From positions 3,686,501 to 3,750,500 of the forward strand of contig NC_052667.1 of NCBI RefSeq assembly GCF_016802725.1: a stretch of 64,000 bases of DNA, in the 5' to 3' direction. Every line of letters starts with the position of its first letter. Positions within the stretch are counted from its first letter, which is position 1. Positions 34,411-48,600 of this stretch are shown piece after piece. Source of the stretch: Solenopsis invicta (Eukaryota; Arthropoda; Insecta; Hymenoptera; Formicidae). The position numbers and the translations under genes are program-made. The notes under the pieces were generated by a model that made no database searches, was not told the DNA's origin, and was given only the letters and a program-made list of their open reading frames with translations.

Positions 34411-34470
34411 ACACACATCTCTCTCTCTCTCTCCCCCTTTCTCTCTTTCTTTCTCTCTTTCTTCTCGCCA
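34411..34470. repeat. CT-rich pyrimidine tract
   Basis: A CT microsatellite passes into CTTT units, inside a GC-rich block. Confidence 0.88.
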
Positions 34471-37400
34471 CCCTTCTCGTCCTCAGCACGAGGGATATCT
34501 CGCCTATCCAGCAGCATCCGCGGCCACTTTCAAACTCGGCGCCATGTGGGTTCGTCTGCCTCCCTTTTTTTATTTTCCTCGTCTGCGCGACGTCTGGTCC
34601 CACCTCCCGATACGTCTGCCGTTTCTTCCTGGTTCTTGCGCTCGCGAATCCAACAATATCCCTACAATATGGGACATCGGACACCGTGGGATCTCATTGC
34701 AGCCAGCACTCCCTGAGAGTTTTCAGGAGATGCGGTCGAATCGAATACTCTCGTCTCCGAATATAATGCTTCTCACGTTATCTCACGCGACGTTACATAA
34801 TGCATTTCATCTCAGAAGTAAAGTCATCCTTTCCTAAGTGTGATGTATAATGCACTTCGCACATATATGATATTTTTTAATCCGATAAACTCAAACATGC
34901 AAATAATTAATCACGTCTGCATGATTTATTTAATTATAATAATAGAGTAAAAGATAGAGTAAAATATATGTATGCAGGAACCATACGTAATATTACATAA
35001 TATAAAATATTATATTCACATGTTATTTTTTCATATAAAGAATAGAAATGTAGTATATATATTTTTTTGTTTAAATTGTAGGTGTATAATGATTACCGGT
35101 ATCATAGTCCAAGTAGATACAGTAGGTTCACCGGGGTTAACATCCGTGAAATGATTGTCATGTGCTCGTGAGCGAAACAACCAGCAAGATAATGACGTCA
35201 ATTAATTTCTTCTATTCCAATAAAGTTAGCAAATTCACCAATAAGAGCGAATTGGTTCACTCTTACAGATCAGCGCGCACAAATAACACGATGGACATTA
35301 GCATTCAGATCGAAGGTGCCAACACACAGTGAGCTTACTATTCTTTTTATATACGTACACGTACGTACACCGCGCCAATACTTTTACGAATTCGTGCAGA
35401 ATTTGTGATAGAAAAATCTCTGTATTCTTCTTATCAATGCTCTTTGGCGTTAGTCTTTTAATGGAAATTCTTTTAACTAATTCACAAAGTTAAAGAAAGT
35501 TTATAAAAGGATTTGTTTTCCGTTGTATCATATACTTTGACGAATTATTTACAAAACAGCCGCACCTCGTCATTTATTAGTAAATGTGACACGATTGCGG
35601 ACGAGCAGAAATTCAAGCTGGATGTATCAAGTAACAAATTCTAGAGTCGGCTAACTCGGAATAAAAATAAGCGCCACTGGCATTATAAAAAAGCACAAAA
35701 ACATATCCGAAGGACTTTTTATTTAGCCAAACCCTCCATCCGAGTTTTAAAGCTGCAGCTTTCTCGTGGACATTGTTCTACAGAAACCCGCTTTGCAGAG
35801 GAAGAGAAGACAGATTTGAGTGCTCCTTCGATAAAGTTCCAGACCGTTCTTTGTATCCTGTTACTTATTTACTCCCGTTAAAAGAACGTCCCAACTGAGG
35901 AAAAAAGAATGCAGGGAGTCGAGGAAAGAAGGTTTCCTATAGCGTATTGGCGAGCCTTAAAGATCTTTTCAAGCGGGGACTATCCTAAATGCATGGCTTG
36001 GACATTACGTTTATCTCGTATTCGGCAATACGCTCGTATTTATCCATCTAAAAGAATTTTCCAATACTGCAGCGGGTACTGATGAGTTATTGTGCTCAGC
36101 GGCGAGTATCAGGGCGCATGTCGCGAATATTTATTCACGTGTGGACTTTCGATGCAGTTTGGCTATCCCGGGTTTCCTCAATAACCGTGTTGCGCGTCAG
36201 TAATTAGAATACTGGAATATTTTAATTTGTATATCGCCTGTGCTCCTATCGCCATCACTATTTTTCAACGCTAAGTGACTTTAAATGATTTACTTTGTTA
36301 AATATTATAATTAGAATAAATCAGAGAAAATCTGACATCCATTTAAAATAATTTCAGATAATTTCGGATGATATGCATATTCCTAATATTTTCCTAATAA
36401 TCTTATTTTCATTGTTGTGAATTATTGATTTTATCATTAGGATGAAGTCCTTGCAAGTCGTCTCAATCACGGGATGGTTGCTCGCACACATAATAATTTT
36501 TCTTTGTTGAATTTCCGGGCGCGAGTGAAGAAGAGAATCGAAAGAGCAAAGCTAATGAGGATAGAATCTAAAGAAGAACGTGATATACCACACGGCGAAC
36601 ATGAACGGGCAGGAAAGTCTGAAATCACGTGGCAGTAAACTAACGGGGAGCTTTCGGTATATACCCTTCCGCGTATCCCGAAAGAGGGCTTTCCGGCGTA
36701 CGAACGGCGTACGACGTGTTATCCGGCTCGAGATTACTTCTTGGAGCGGAAATAGGGCGTCGGCTAAGACGCCGTTTCGAAATTACCGTATAATTCCGCA
36801 GGTATAGTCGCCGCCGCCGACGAAAATAATAGCGAAGACCAGAGCGCGAGTCAAGAAGATAGACCTCAATTTTCTTAAACAAATTATAGCGCAGAGAAGC
36901 TGAAAGGCTCGTGTACGTACCACGCGCGGATAACACAAATGTAGAATAAACTCACGATCGCTTTATAAAGAAATTAAGAAATAATTCTGCTAATTGATTT
37001 ACATTGCAAACTGTGATGTAAATATATCTTTACAATCGCGTATACCTTACCTCTGTGTGAAAACAAGTTTAAAAATATTTTTGAAATATCCCGTACACAG
37101 GATGTTTTTCGAGCAGTTAGAGATCTTCAATATTTTTTTACAATGGACTAGCACGTTTTCATTAATATGAACAAGGACTACGTTTAAATGTTTTTTTTTT
37201 ATATTTAAAATTATCTTAAGGTCAATGTATCTTGTACGGTTGAATTAATTTTCTTATGAACTACATTACTACATTAATAAAAATATCCCATTAAAAAATA
37301 TGTTGATCTCGAAACGTAAAATATAATTAGCATTAAAAAAATGTTGTTTGTAACGTAATACATTTGCCTTCGAAACGAGCAACTTTTGCTTTTGGTATTT

Positions 37401-38663
37401 TTTTCACATTATTAAAAACAACAGAAATATTATATAAATGATTAAATTACAGAAAACATTCTATATGTACAAAATATTTGTATTGACGTAACTTATACAT
37501 AATATCGTTAAAATCGACCCATTGCAAAACTAATTTAATTTAGTATCTATTCTTTATTTTCTACATTATTTAGAATTTTCCAGATGTTTTTTAGAATGAG
37601 TTTGTTGAAAAATTGTATACGTAATTGCAATCCTCTTTTAAATTGTAAAATAACATGGAAAGAAAAGGGCAAGGAAGGGGTATTTTGAAATTATTACGTT
37701 ATTTTAAATTTTTGATGCAAAAATTAGATGAAGGTAATACCGACATGCCACTTTATTTTTTATTGTATTTTTTAAACAAAAGTTAAAAATAAAACTTTGG
37801 AAATCTAAATACAAACTAGAAAATGTCTTCTATCAGATAATATAGCATTTTTTATCCTTTCGAATTTTGCAATAATTAAATTTTTTGTAAGATAAGCAAT
37901 TTATTAATGTGTTTTTCATCTTATATGATTTTTACTATCTCATAGACTGTCTTATTGATAGAGTGTTAATTTACATCCTAATTTTATATTTAAAACCGCA
38001 TTACGAGATAATTGAGAAAGAGAAAAATATAAATAAAATAGTTTGGGACGCTATAAACTTGTGAAATGATCTAAATTGATGATTATCAATAAATCTTCTA
38101 ATATTTAAATTTATAATTTGCAAACAAATTTCTGTAAATTTTATTTTTATTTTCAAAGAATTTTCAGCAAATGTTGCAATAGAAAGCCATAACCGTATAA
38201 ACTATGAATTTTTGCTTCTTTAATTATCTAAGCAGATGTTTTTATCAGTATTAATAAAATACAATATTTAATTTCTAGGAAATAAGTGGGTGTCATTTAA
38301 GAGACCTATGTCGATATTGGCGACTTTGTTCTACATTTCGTTTAATTGAGAAACAATCCATTGCGGCTATATCGCTCGATTGGTAGTTCAAGTTCCTCAA
38401 GCGCGATACCCGGTATTGATTCGGCTCGGAGTCTCGGATTACCTAATTAACGGATCCTTCTATCTATTCCGGAATCTGCTCAGGCATCGCCTCTGTGCGA
38501 CGCTCATTACTCTTTGATCGAGCGGGTGAAGCGAGTATAATTCTCAAAGGAAAATTTTAAGCGGCCGAGACGCAGTGCGGACGAGACATAAAGAGACAGC
38601 GATACATGTTCTCGGTTTGTAGCCGGTGAAAAATAAAAAGAATAGCGCTTGATTCAGGAATTG

Positions 38664-38775
38664 AGAGACAAAGTAGGGAGAATGAAAGAGAAAAAGAGAG
38701 AGAGAGAGGCAGACCGACAGAAAGAGAAAAAGAGAGAGAGGAGAAGGAGCAAGGAGAAAGAAAAAAAGAGAAACT
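38664..38775. repeat. GA-rich purine tract, ~110 bp
   Basis: A long, imperfect GA/GAAA tract. On the minus strand it produces a serine/leucine-rich pseudo-frame of no coding meaning. Confidence 0.9.
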
Positions 38776-39433
38776 CAAGCGGGATGGTTAAATAGCCCGT
38801 TACCATCAGTCGTGTGTAACTTGTGAGGCTCGAGTGACTTCTCCATTACCTCCCGTGCGATCCTTCCACGTCGGAAGTTCGTTTTAATACGTTCGCATGG
38901 AGATGGGACTTGGTACCGACGACCCTGGTAAGCTTTCTCGAGTGTCGCCTAGTTTCGCGACTTGGTGGGAACTTTCAGCGAATTCCATTCGCGGCGATTC
39001 AAAATAGAGCATTCGCTGAGGCGCATCCTCTCCCCCTCCCTTGACTATATCGAGTAATATGAGACTACAACACGACGAACCGGACGCTGCTGCGTAATTG
39101 TAATTGCAGCGTGGAGTTCTGGAACAATATGCATCCGGACGTATCGAAATTAGATACTGCGATGAGCTTGGAGTATTCGCGGTGCGCCAAGTCTGTCCAA
39201 GTTTCTGGCGTGCATTACCGTGGATTGGATCGGTGCACGTAACGATACGTCCTCACTGTGATCTAAATCACACGGGAATGTCGAGGAAATCCATTTCGAG
39301 CCGTCGCGCTGACTGCTATCGCCGTGCTGATTAATAGGAATACCAAATTCTCGCAGTCGTACTTAAAATTCCAAATTATACGACTGAATAGATGATTTTG
39401 TGTTACGATAGTATTTATTCCACATAACATATA

Positions 39434-39664
39434 CATCCATTGACAAAATTATTAGGCACCCTTGCTTTTTTTAAATTTTTTATAACTAAATTGCGTAAGC
39501 TAAAAAATTAGTTATAAAAAACAATGATGGACCAAGCAAACATTAGTTTATGTGGTTATTTAAGAAATAAATGATAACATTTATAAAAATAGTGTTGTGT
39601 ACTTCTTTATAAATTGAAAAAATTGTTAAATAAATAGGGTGCCTAATAATTTTGTCAATGGCTG
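39434..39664. mobile_element. 231-bp Tc1/mariner-like MITE with TA flanks
   Basis: The terminal inverted repeats are 29 bp (39434-39462 and 39636-39664) with a single mismatch; read inward they carry CCATTGACAAAATTATTAGG. TA flanks both sides (39432-39433 and 39665-39666). A second, internal 13-bp perfect inverted repeat lies at 39477-39489 and 39508-39520. There is no transposase frame. The near-identity of the ends suggests a fairly recent insertion, which is inference. Confidence 0.9.
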
Positions 39665-42600
39665 TATATATACACTACGACGGTTTGGTTAACCTTGTTT
39701 TCAGATTATTACTTTAAGAAGATACTTTTGGACAAATATTAAATTTCATGTACTTAACGCTGCCAAGTATATAATAAATAATTCAGTCAATAGCGTATGT
39801 CATGTGATGTCTAACCACAATGAATTCATTTCGCTTAAATGACATCGTCTAAACTCATTTAAACTAGTGAATAAATTTATCTGCACGATTTTACTCTTGT
39901 TCCATTTTTTTATCTGTGCCATATAAACTCGAAAGATGTACCTATACATATGATTATAAATCGTATGTAACGGTAGGAAATAGAAAAATTATTCCAGATT
40001 TAAAAATCTATAAATCAAATTATGATATAATTATTACAATTTTTAATTATTTCAAGGGCACATCATAAATTAAACGAAAATATGAAATATAAATTTTTAA
40101 TGTCATTGCAAAAAGTTCCAATTTTGTTAGCGTACGTGGAAATAATTTTGAGTGGAATCCGCAATGAAGAGAATTTTGAGTAAACTTGTTAATCAACCCC
40201 CCAAGAATATTCCGTAACAGTAACGCATTTCCGGAATATAGTCCGTCAGATACGCTGCTCTTGTTATTTCAGGCTCACGGTTGAGAACAGGTTCTGTGTG
40301 ACCAATTCGGTTCAATGAAGCTTCGAGAGCATGATCTGGATACGAAACTCACCCCGATTCCGCTGACCAATCTCATTACAACGAATCTAATGACACGGTT
40401 GGAAACTCATCTTTAAACCGTATTGTTTGAAGAAACCGAATAGCACGTACGCGAATGAAATTATTCAAATTCTTTATCACCGTAATTGCAATGAGATATA
40501 TACGAATTTTTTCGATATTATTTTTTTAATTACAAGTTTTGCGCAAAAATCTTTTTTTTATATTTTAAGTTCCAAGTTTCCTTTTTCTTTGAATTTTTTC
40601 AAGTTTCAGAAATTATTACTTCGAGTCATCGAATTTATAAGCATCTCAACTATTAACTATTAAGCGTTTGATTAATTGCTAAGCTAGAATTATTAATCAC
40701 AATTTTCAATAAATTACATTTTTGGTTTCGTTATCCTCGCTTTTCTTAACACGATATCGGTACTAAAAAACGTATTTAGTGACTATGTGTGCGACGGAAA
40801 ACGACAGATTCATATTTTTGGTATAATACTTTAAATATATTTTCGCTTAGTAGACCTTGAAGGGGTCGTGTCGACGTCGTAGATATCGATCAGGAATACA
40901 GTATTACCAATGAAACTTACATTATTTAGTGCACTTGGTCACCCCAGGTGCTTGTATCCGGATTACGACGGTTACGTGACTACTTGACAGGGAATTACGC
41001 TCCCGATATGATATTAGAATGAAATCCAATGATCCCATTTTTAATAATCTTTCGATGACTGAGACACGAACGAATCGTGAAACTACTTTATCTATTTGTT
41101 TTTCAAAATCAAAAGAAACGTAAAACAATTCTTCGCGCGTGACCGTCGCGATTTCACAAACTCGGGATGATATAATCCACAGCTTTCTTTTGGGTCAGGA
41201 TAAATGAAGCTCGGAATAGTGTGTATCCAGCTCTAACACGTTATCCTGAACAATGGAACAGAGAGTTATTAAAGAATAACTTCGCGTACCGGACTTCCCG
41301 CAATCGATCAACGCGTTCAAGAGTGTCGTCGTTTGCCGTTCGAGCAAGGTACACTTTATAGATATTGTAAACGTGCTCTGCAAAATGAATCGGTAGCCAA
41401 TTCACTTATAATTGTCAATAAAGTTATCCCGAACGAAATTCATTTATTGAATAACTCATCGTGTTATTGAGAAATTGAGAGTGCTTAATTGTAGCTTTGA
41501 AAGAAAAACTTTGTACTCTTAAATCTTTTTCTCCACATCTTTGGTTCATGTTAACGTAATAAGACGGAACGCTCACCATTGGTAGAAAAGCAAGTCGGCC
41601 GACCCCGTGTTTAAGCGACGAGACCGCATCGCACTGAAAATTTCGTTAACACCTCGCCACCAGTTTGCTGAACTAATACATTTTGCGATGTTTGTTTTAT
41701 GTCCCTTCCGTGTCGCATACTACTCTCTTGTTCATTGTATTACGGCATTCTTGATTTTCAGGCAATACTTCCATCTTCTGGTTTTACACTGTTGTTATTT
41801 TTCTAAGAGAATTTCTACATTTTACTTTATATCCTGGTATTATTTTATAATGAAATTCTAAAGAGGAAGATGGCTCAAAGTCATCTCTAAGTTTCTTCAA
41901 ATTTGCTTTACATTTTTTTTTACTTCTATCTCTTTTTATTCATCAGGAACTTTTAATCATGATTTCATAATACGGATGTAATTCTTCGACGAAGAATATT
42001 ACGACTTAAATAGAATCCTGGAATTGTCTGCTCCGCAAGGTAGATCAATTTACCACGATGTTCCAATCAGTTGGAATCTAAAACTCGCGTGGCCAACGCT
42101 GTAGTGCACGCGGTAGATAGCGAAATTGTACGGCCAATGAAATATCTGCCGTCGTCCGGCATCGCCCGAAGATTTGTCAAACGGGGAATTGATTTAGGTC
42201 CGGAGCTTAACCCCTGAGGGAGCCCGCAGCACCAGTTGGTTTCCCTTAGAATTCGTTCGATCGAAGATCCGCGTACGACTTTGCACGCAAATAAATTGAG
42301 ACCCTTATGCTGGCCAAGAGGCCAAAAATTATGTCTGCATTTCCCCATTATTTACGCCCACGTCGAATTGTGTGACAAATTGCGTTTATAATGGAGGACC
42401 TCTAGATTACCTAGACCTTTATACTTTTTCGACGATTACAACAATCAGAAACCTTTAAAGAATATAATAAGGCTCAAATTTTCGTATAAAGAGGAGTCAG
42501 ACAGCAGGATTTGCGTGAACTCTGGTTAAATTAATTACGCGCGTAAGGCAAAACCCGGAATGTTAATTTAATCAGGCAATGCTAATTGTTGTTATTATGT

Positions 42601-45600
42601 ACGTGCGTCTACAAAGTTATGCGATGCATTTTTTTTACGGAGCAGTATTATGAGCGTCGTTACTGTTGCGTAATGAGAAGCCACAATTACGGCGGAGAAA
42701 CGTGCAAGTGTTTAATGCCATAAATGACATTAAAAAAATTGCGGTTCCGCCGTACGAAATATTACAAAGATTGCCGCGTAAAATTCAGCTGTAACGTAGC
42801 TTTCTTCAAGCTGGTAACCTGCAATTCTATATCATGGATAGAATCATGATGAAAAGGGTATTGCGACAGCAAGGATTCACGAAATGGACCATGAGCGGCC
42901 CTTTACTGCAGTTTACTCTCGTCATAAAAGCGAAGCGACTTTTTTCTTTAGTCGAGAAAGAAAGGAAATGAATATTGTGAAAGGAGCACGTGTGCGCGCT
43001 CGTCATAGTGTATTTTACATCGTAAATAAGGCGAAACACGTTCTCAGGCTAACGCGAGCCATTCGATTCACCTTTGGTTCCATTAACCCTTGCGTACGTG
43101 ATGGCGAGCGCGCGAAATATATCGAGAGAAAGAGTTCGGCTGACGGTCAACCGAACGAAAATCGATAAAATACCAAGAAATCCAATATATCAGAATAGGT
43201 CGTAAACTGTATACACTGTATATACGATACTACAACTGTACAAAATGGTAGGTGATCTTTTGATACGAACCATGTATGAAACACAGATTTGCGAAAATAT
43301 ATTTAGAAATGACGATAGCATTGTATGACAGAATGAATAAAAGCGTATGAAAATACTCTGCTGAATTAAAATTTGCTAACTTCATAATTTTTGCAGCCAT
43401 TGTTATGTTAACTTTCATTGAATCGAGTCCAAATAATAAACAAGGGAGTTTTGCTTTAATATAAATACAGTAGCGGTTAATTATCTGACTAACAAAAAGT
43501 TGACAATAGTTGCGAAAACAATGTAAAAACTTTGAAATGTTTTGTATAATAATCATAACTTGTGGAAATTATTTTTTAATGCAATCCTCGAATGTTCCTT
43601 CTATGAACGCACATCTACAAAAGTTTAAAACGTTTAAGCTTGATGCATGAAAGAAAGAATCTGCTTGCATAAATTTTGTGCACGCGCGTACTTTGATAGA
43701 TTTAATTAGAAAAGTCAGACGTTTATTATTAAACTTATCAAACATTTTACCTATAAAAAATCAGAAATTTAATCATGATAATCAGAATTCTGATTGGTAG
43801 TATCAAAATGCATTTTGTTTGTATTTTTTTTGTTGGGTTAATTAAACTTTTTTTTCCAGTGTACCTGTACTTTTATGTAAAAATTATATTTGTAAGATTT
43901 TATAAGTGATAGAAAAAAATGAAAATAAGTATTCTTACGCTATTAATATGACGCACGCACTATCTATGCTGTTTTCGCTTTGACATAAAATTTACGAAAT
44001 ATTTAAAAATTTCTAATTATAAATTCATATTCTGTACGCAAACATTTTCATATCTAAAAGTAATACAGAGGCTTTTTAAAAACATAAATAAAAAAGCTTT
44101 TATCATTTTTTCTCTTTTGTATTTGTGAAATAATTGGCAACAAAAAAAGTATTAAATTTTTATAAATTTAATTGTATTATCGAAATGTGAAGCGAAATGT
44201 ATAACTTATTTTCAGAAGTCAAGTCTGCCGTCGAACAAACGCTTGACCTCACTCTAAGGTGTTCGGAAATCGGGCATTAATTCTCTCTCTTCAGTTACCG
44301 CCATAAATTACAGGTTTCCAATTTCCAGAAGCCGAATTGTTGTGCCTAGCGCGGGTGGACGCGGTTAAGGAAACGGAAGCGACGGAAGAGGAGGACATAC
44401 GTCGGTCATACCGGTTGCGTTTAATTATCCACGGACTCGGCAAGCTCTCAGAAGGACGCGGCCGGTGGCCGTTGGCCGACGTTGAATTTCCTGTAGGTAG
44501 ACGTCTGAAAATCTTGTTACAGTTTAATTGTTAATTTACCACGTCGGCTACCAGGAGCACCTTGGACTCGGCGCGGCGCTAGGGACAAAATGGGATTCGT
44601 CGAGCGCTTTCAAGAAGAGAGGGACCAACGAGGAAGTACCGAAGGGACGCAAAATCGCTTAAGCAAAAGACGAATATCCCATAAAAGCAAGTTTGATCCT
44701 CGTCCGAGGTCCAGACACAGGACACGAAAATTTGTGCTCCGAGTGCCCGAATACACTCAGATTATTGTCGTTATATATTCCTGGCCTGAGGTGTCTCCAC
44801 GGTCCTGGATGCGTGTCCATAAGGACAAAGGGCAAATCAATATCTTATAAACCGGACCATTAAGTCGCGTTTAAAGGGAGATAGGCTCTTCCCCGGTCGA
44901 AACGTCTTATTGGCATTCAAACTCTCGATCGCAGCGGCGGCGTGGCGGCGTCCCTACTGTTATCAAAGTTTGCTTAAATTGAAATTCTTTCACATGAAGA
45001 ACTTCTTAGTATTTCAGCGTGGTTTACATTCTCCGCAGTCTGTTCTCTTACCTACATCGCGACTCACTCAACTACAATACGCGCGTGCACATATTTGTGA
45101 TTATTTAATTACAATTTTCAATGCTATATTCAATGCTGGATGTCTCGTTTCACATATCGTACTTACGTATTATCACGTAACATGTCGTGGCACGTATATC
45201 CGGCATATACAACGGTTTCTGTCAAAAGTAAGTTTCTAACAGTCTAATCAAATTGGATGAACGAACATCTCGAGTTTCCTAAACTCCGAAGACGTGTATA
45301 AACTTATCCGCGGCTCTGTCTTCTCCCTCCCCCTTCCTTCGAGGAGTCCTGCGGACGACATCACGCGAAACGCCGACAAGATATTTTAAGCCGGCACGTT
45401 TCGCAAATTTGATAATTTTGGTGGAAATTCCGGTTGTGCCGAAACTTCGATGAGGAAATGCTAGATAGCGCGTTCCATCTAGTTTCGTAGTAGGTGCACA
45501 CCTAATTATAATGTACGTACTTTGGCGCAACATCTGTTATTATTACTGTCATGCAACTTCGATCCCTTGTGCCTAATACGTGGAAATAATTTGCTCTAAC

Positions 45601-48600
45601 GAGAATTTTATGCCGTAATCATTGATGAAAATGAACGAGAATAATCACGTGAGTAAAATATAATTTTTAAAGAATATCCGAATGCTTTAGAATGCTTGAA
45701 GAATCCCGTATGGATTTTTAACGAAGCAAAGTGTAAAAAATAAACTTTGCCTTTTTTTATTTTTACAATGAATCGATGACTAACAATACTTTCATTGAGC
45801 ATATTTTAATCTTTGAACTTTATGCTATTTTAAATATAACCGTGTCCATTTCCTAAGTTAAAAGTATGAAATAAGAAATAATCGGATCGAATGCAGTATA
45901 TTTTTGTAAGATGACATGTTTTGGTACGATTACATAATATTAAGAGTGTCAAAATCCAGAGTAATCATATTACTTGGGATGATTAGTACAGATGTAATTG
46001 TAATTTATTTTAATATTGTAATTTATTAAAGTTGAAGAAAGAATTAGCATAAAATAATAACATTAATTTAAAGGTATATTGATTTTCTTTTATTTGAAAG
46101 AACAAAAAATGATTTTCAGAGCAAATTTTATTCGTTCAAGTAATTCACGAATATTTCGCAAATTAATTAATTATATGCTCATTGAAAGCGTTAGAATCTT
46201 AGCTTTCGAACAAAATCAAAATTATCTCGTTATGATTTTTTCTGTGTGAAGATTTGGCGACTGTATTAAACCGTGATTTCGATCCGGAATTAGTCAGAGC
46301 ACGCATGTGCTTTGAGAGCGGCGTATCATGATTCAAAGCACTTGTATTACACGTGTTTTCACACTAGTTTTTTCGTAACGTATTAGCGCACATGTCAAGT
46401 TACAGGCAAAAACTTGCGCACAGCCTTCTTTAATGAATGGGGCGCACTCGTCGGATTTTGCAAATCCTGTAACTTGACGAAGAGTTGATGAAGATTTGCA
46501 ATAAAAACGAATTTTTTACGTTTTCCATTTTACATGTGTTTATGTTCAATGCATATTCTTTTATCATGACACGTGTACATAACTAATAATATTCTGGTCT
46601 ATTTATATAAAGAAAGTTTATTTATTCAAAGTCTAATTACATAAAGATAAGCTTTTAATAGATATGTACATATATTAGAATTAGATTAGAAATATAAAAA
46701 GCCATCAATTTCATCTTCCTCGGAAATAGTATTATTATTATTACCCAGATTTTCCATAACATTATTCTTTGAAACATTAATGCGATCTTTATTTGAATAA
46801 TTTGTTTAAATAATTTGCGATTATAAGTCCGTGCAATTAAATAAGTAATAATTATGATTAACAATTCATATAATTTTATAATTTATTCAAGCAGGCATTT
46901 TATTCTTTCAAAAAAAGAATAGAAGCAAAAAAAATTAGATTTCTCTAAATTATTGACTCGATATAATATTTATGTGATATATGTAATTTTAAAGTTGTAT
47001 AATTAAAAGTTCTCTTAGGGCAATTGCAAGAGTACTATTTATGCTAGATTAATGGCTAACACAATAAAGTTTTCCTATTTAATTAATTCTTTTGTATAGT
47101 TTCCTTTTTTTAGAATATAAGCAAATTATTTTAAAAAATATTGACACACAATAAAGGAAAAAATGTGAAATGTTTTCTTTTTCTTTCTATATTTAGAATA
47201 TTTAGATGAACGTTAATAAATAAACGACAAGGTGTGTGCAATTAATTCATTTCTATGTAATTTTGCTGACTACAAATAATTACTGATAATTATTTATGTA
47301 GGCAAAGTTAAATTAGCAAGAATAATAAACACAGTTGCCGGAAATAGTTTAATACTGATCGTTTGTCGAGGAAGTGAAAATTTATTTAGACAGTATCACG
47401 ATGTCTGGAATGTGAAATTTCTTGCAAAATATTCGATGTTCTAACCTTGCGGGATACCGTCTACATGCATAAATATGTAGTGATAAGCGCAGCGGAAACT
47501 CGTTAAATCCCGCGTGTCTTCCGGTATATGTTCCCCGTATATGTACGCCGACCTATCGTTTTACGATCACGAAACTTCATCGCGAATGAGATTCGCGTAT
47601 AGCTTTGAAAAATTAACGAGAGCTCGTTTCAATCTTGATTCCAATCTAATTCTTTCCTTCTACCTACAGTGATACACATTTTTATTTAATGCATTCATTA
47701 AAAAGCCAAAACGACACGTGTATCTCATAATAGAGGAGCTATGCGTGTAAATTTCATGAAGCAAGATAAGAGATGGACGTTAGCATAATGCTTACGTATT
47801 ACGGCGCAAGATCCTCTGCAGAAAGATTAACGCGAATTATGCACAATGAGACCTCCTTAAAAACTACATAATAACTTGCGTTCTCTTTGTGCACTTTGTC
47901 CATAATTCTCTCGTCAACTGCTTATGAATTTGTCCCTCGTCAATCTTTTACCCCACTTGTCAGTAATTGTGCCTATTTACCAGGTAAACAGAGTAAACTA
48001 TCGCCGATTTGTAAGTAAGCAAAGCAACTTATTTCTTATAGGACAAAATTAAATCGCTCGATATAATGCAATTGGGTCTCAGTCGTACGTAATCGAAACG
48101 AAATTTGTCAAGAGACATACCATTTCTATGTATGTTCTCCTGATTACGATCGATATTCGATATTTGACTGCTTCTATGTCAACTGATTTTTCGCGAGACC
48201 GAGTAAAATTTCGACATTCATTACTCGAATTCGTAAATTATGAATGAAGCGAAAATGCTATCCGAGTCTTTGGCTAAGCGCAAGTTTAATTGGCGCATTA
48301 AAAAAAAAAACGAAATACAACAAACATTTTGTACGCGTAATAACTTTTGTGTTTTGTACAACGAGAGAACCAATTATAGTCGCTGTAATATTAAAAAAGT
48401 AATAATCTTTGCAAGGATATTTGCTTTCGCTAGCGTCCGTAATTCGCTTTGGCGTTAATTGCTTATTGATACTATCGACAATTGGTTCGGTATTCTATTT
48501 AATAGATAATGCTGTATGCTTTTGTAATAAATACGGGACCATGTAAAAACAAACACATTTTGCTTTTTCGATATTAATATGCTCTCTGTAATACACCGAC

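Larger units (their letters stand above)
31788..39433. other. Non-coding stretch between the two short transposons
   Basis: It contains degenerate GAATC-like sequence up to about 32.0 kb, a GC-rich hairpin at 32915-32941, a GC-rich block at about 33.9-34.7 kb with a CT-rich tract, a very AT-rich section at 36.9-38.3 kb and a GA-rich tract at 38664-38775. No gene was recognised. Confidence 0.55.

Noticed and set aside
38345..38420. tRNA-like stretch with a GATTGGTAG motif
   Set aside because: No acceptor-stem pairing, no proper TTCRANNC box at the right distance and no cloverleaf could be drawn.
38557..38778. Minus-strand serine/leucine-rich frame resembling a hydrophobic protein
   Set aside because: It is produced entirely by a GA-rich simple repeat.
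40345..40390. Minus-strand MRLVSGIG segment ending at a gtgagt site, as the first exon
   Set aside because: It is too short for a signal peptide, and the donor is phase 0 where phase 1 is needed.
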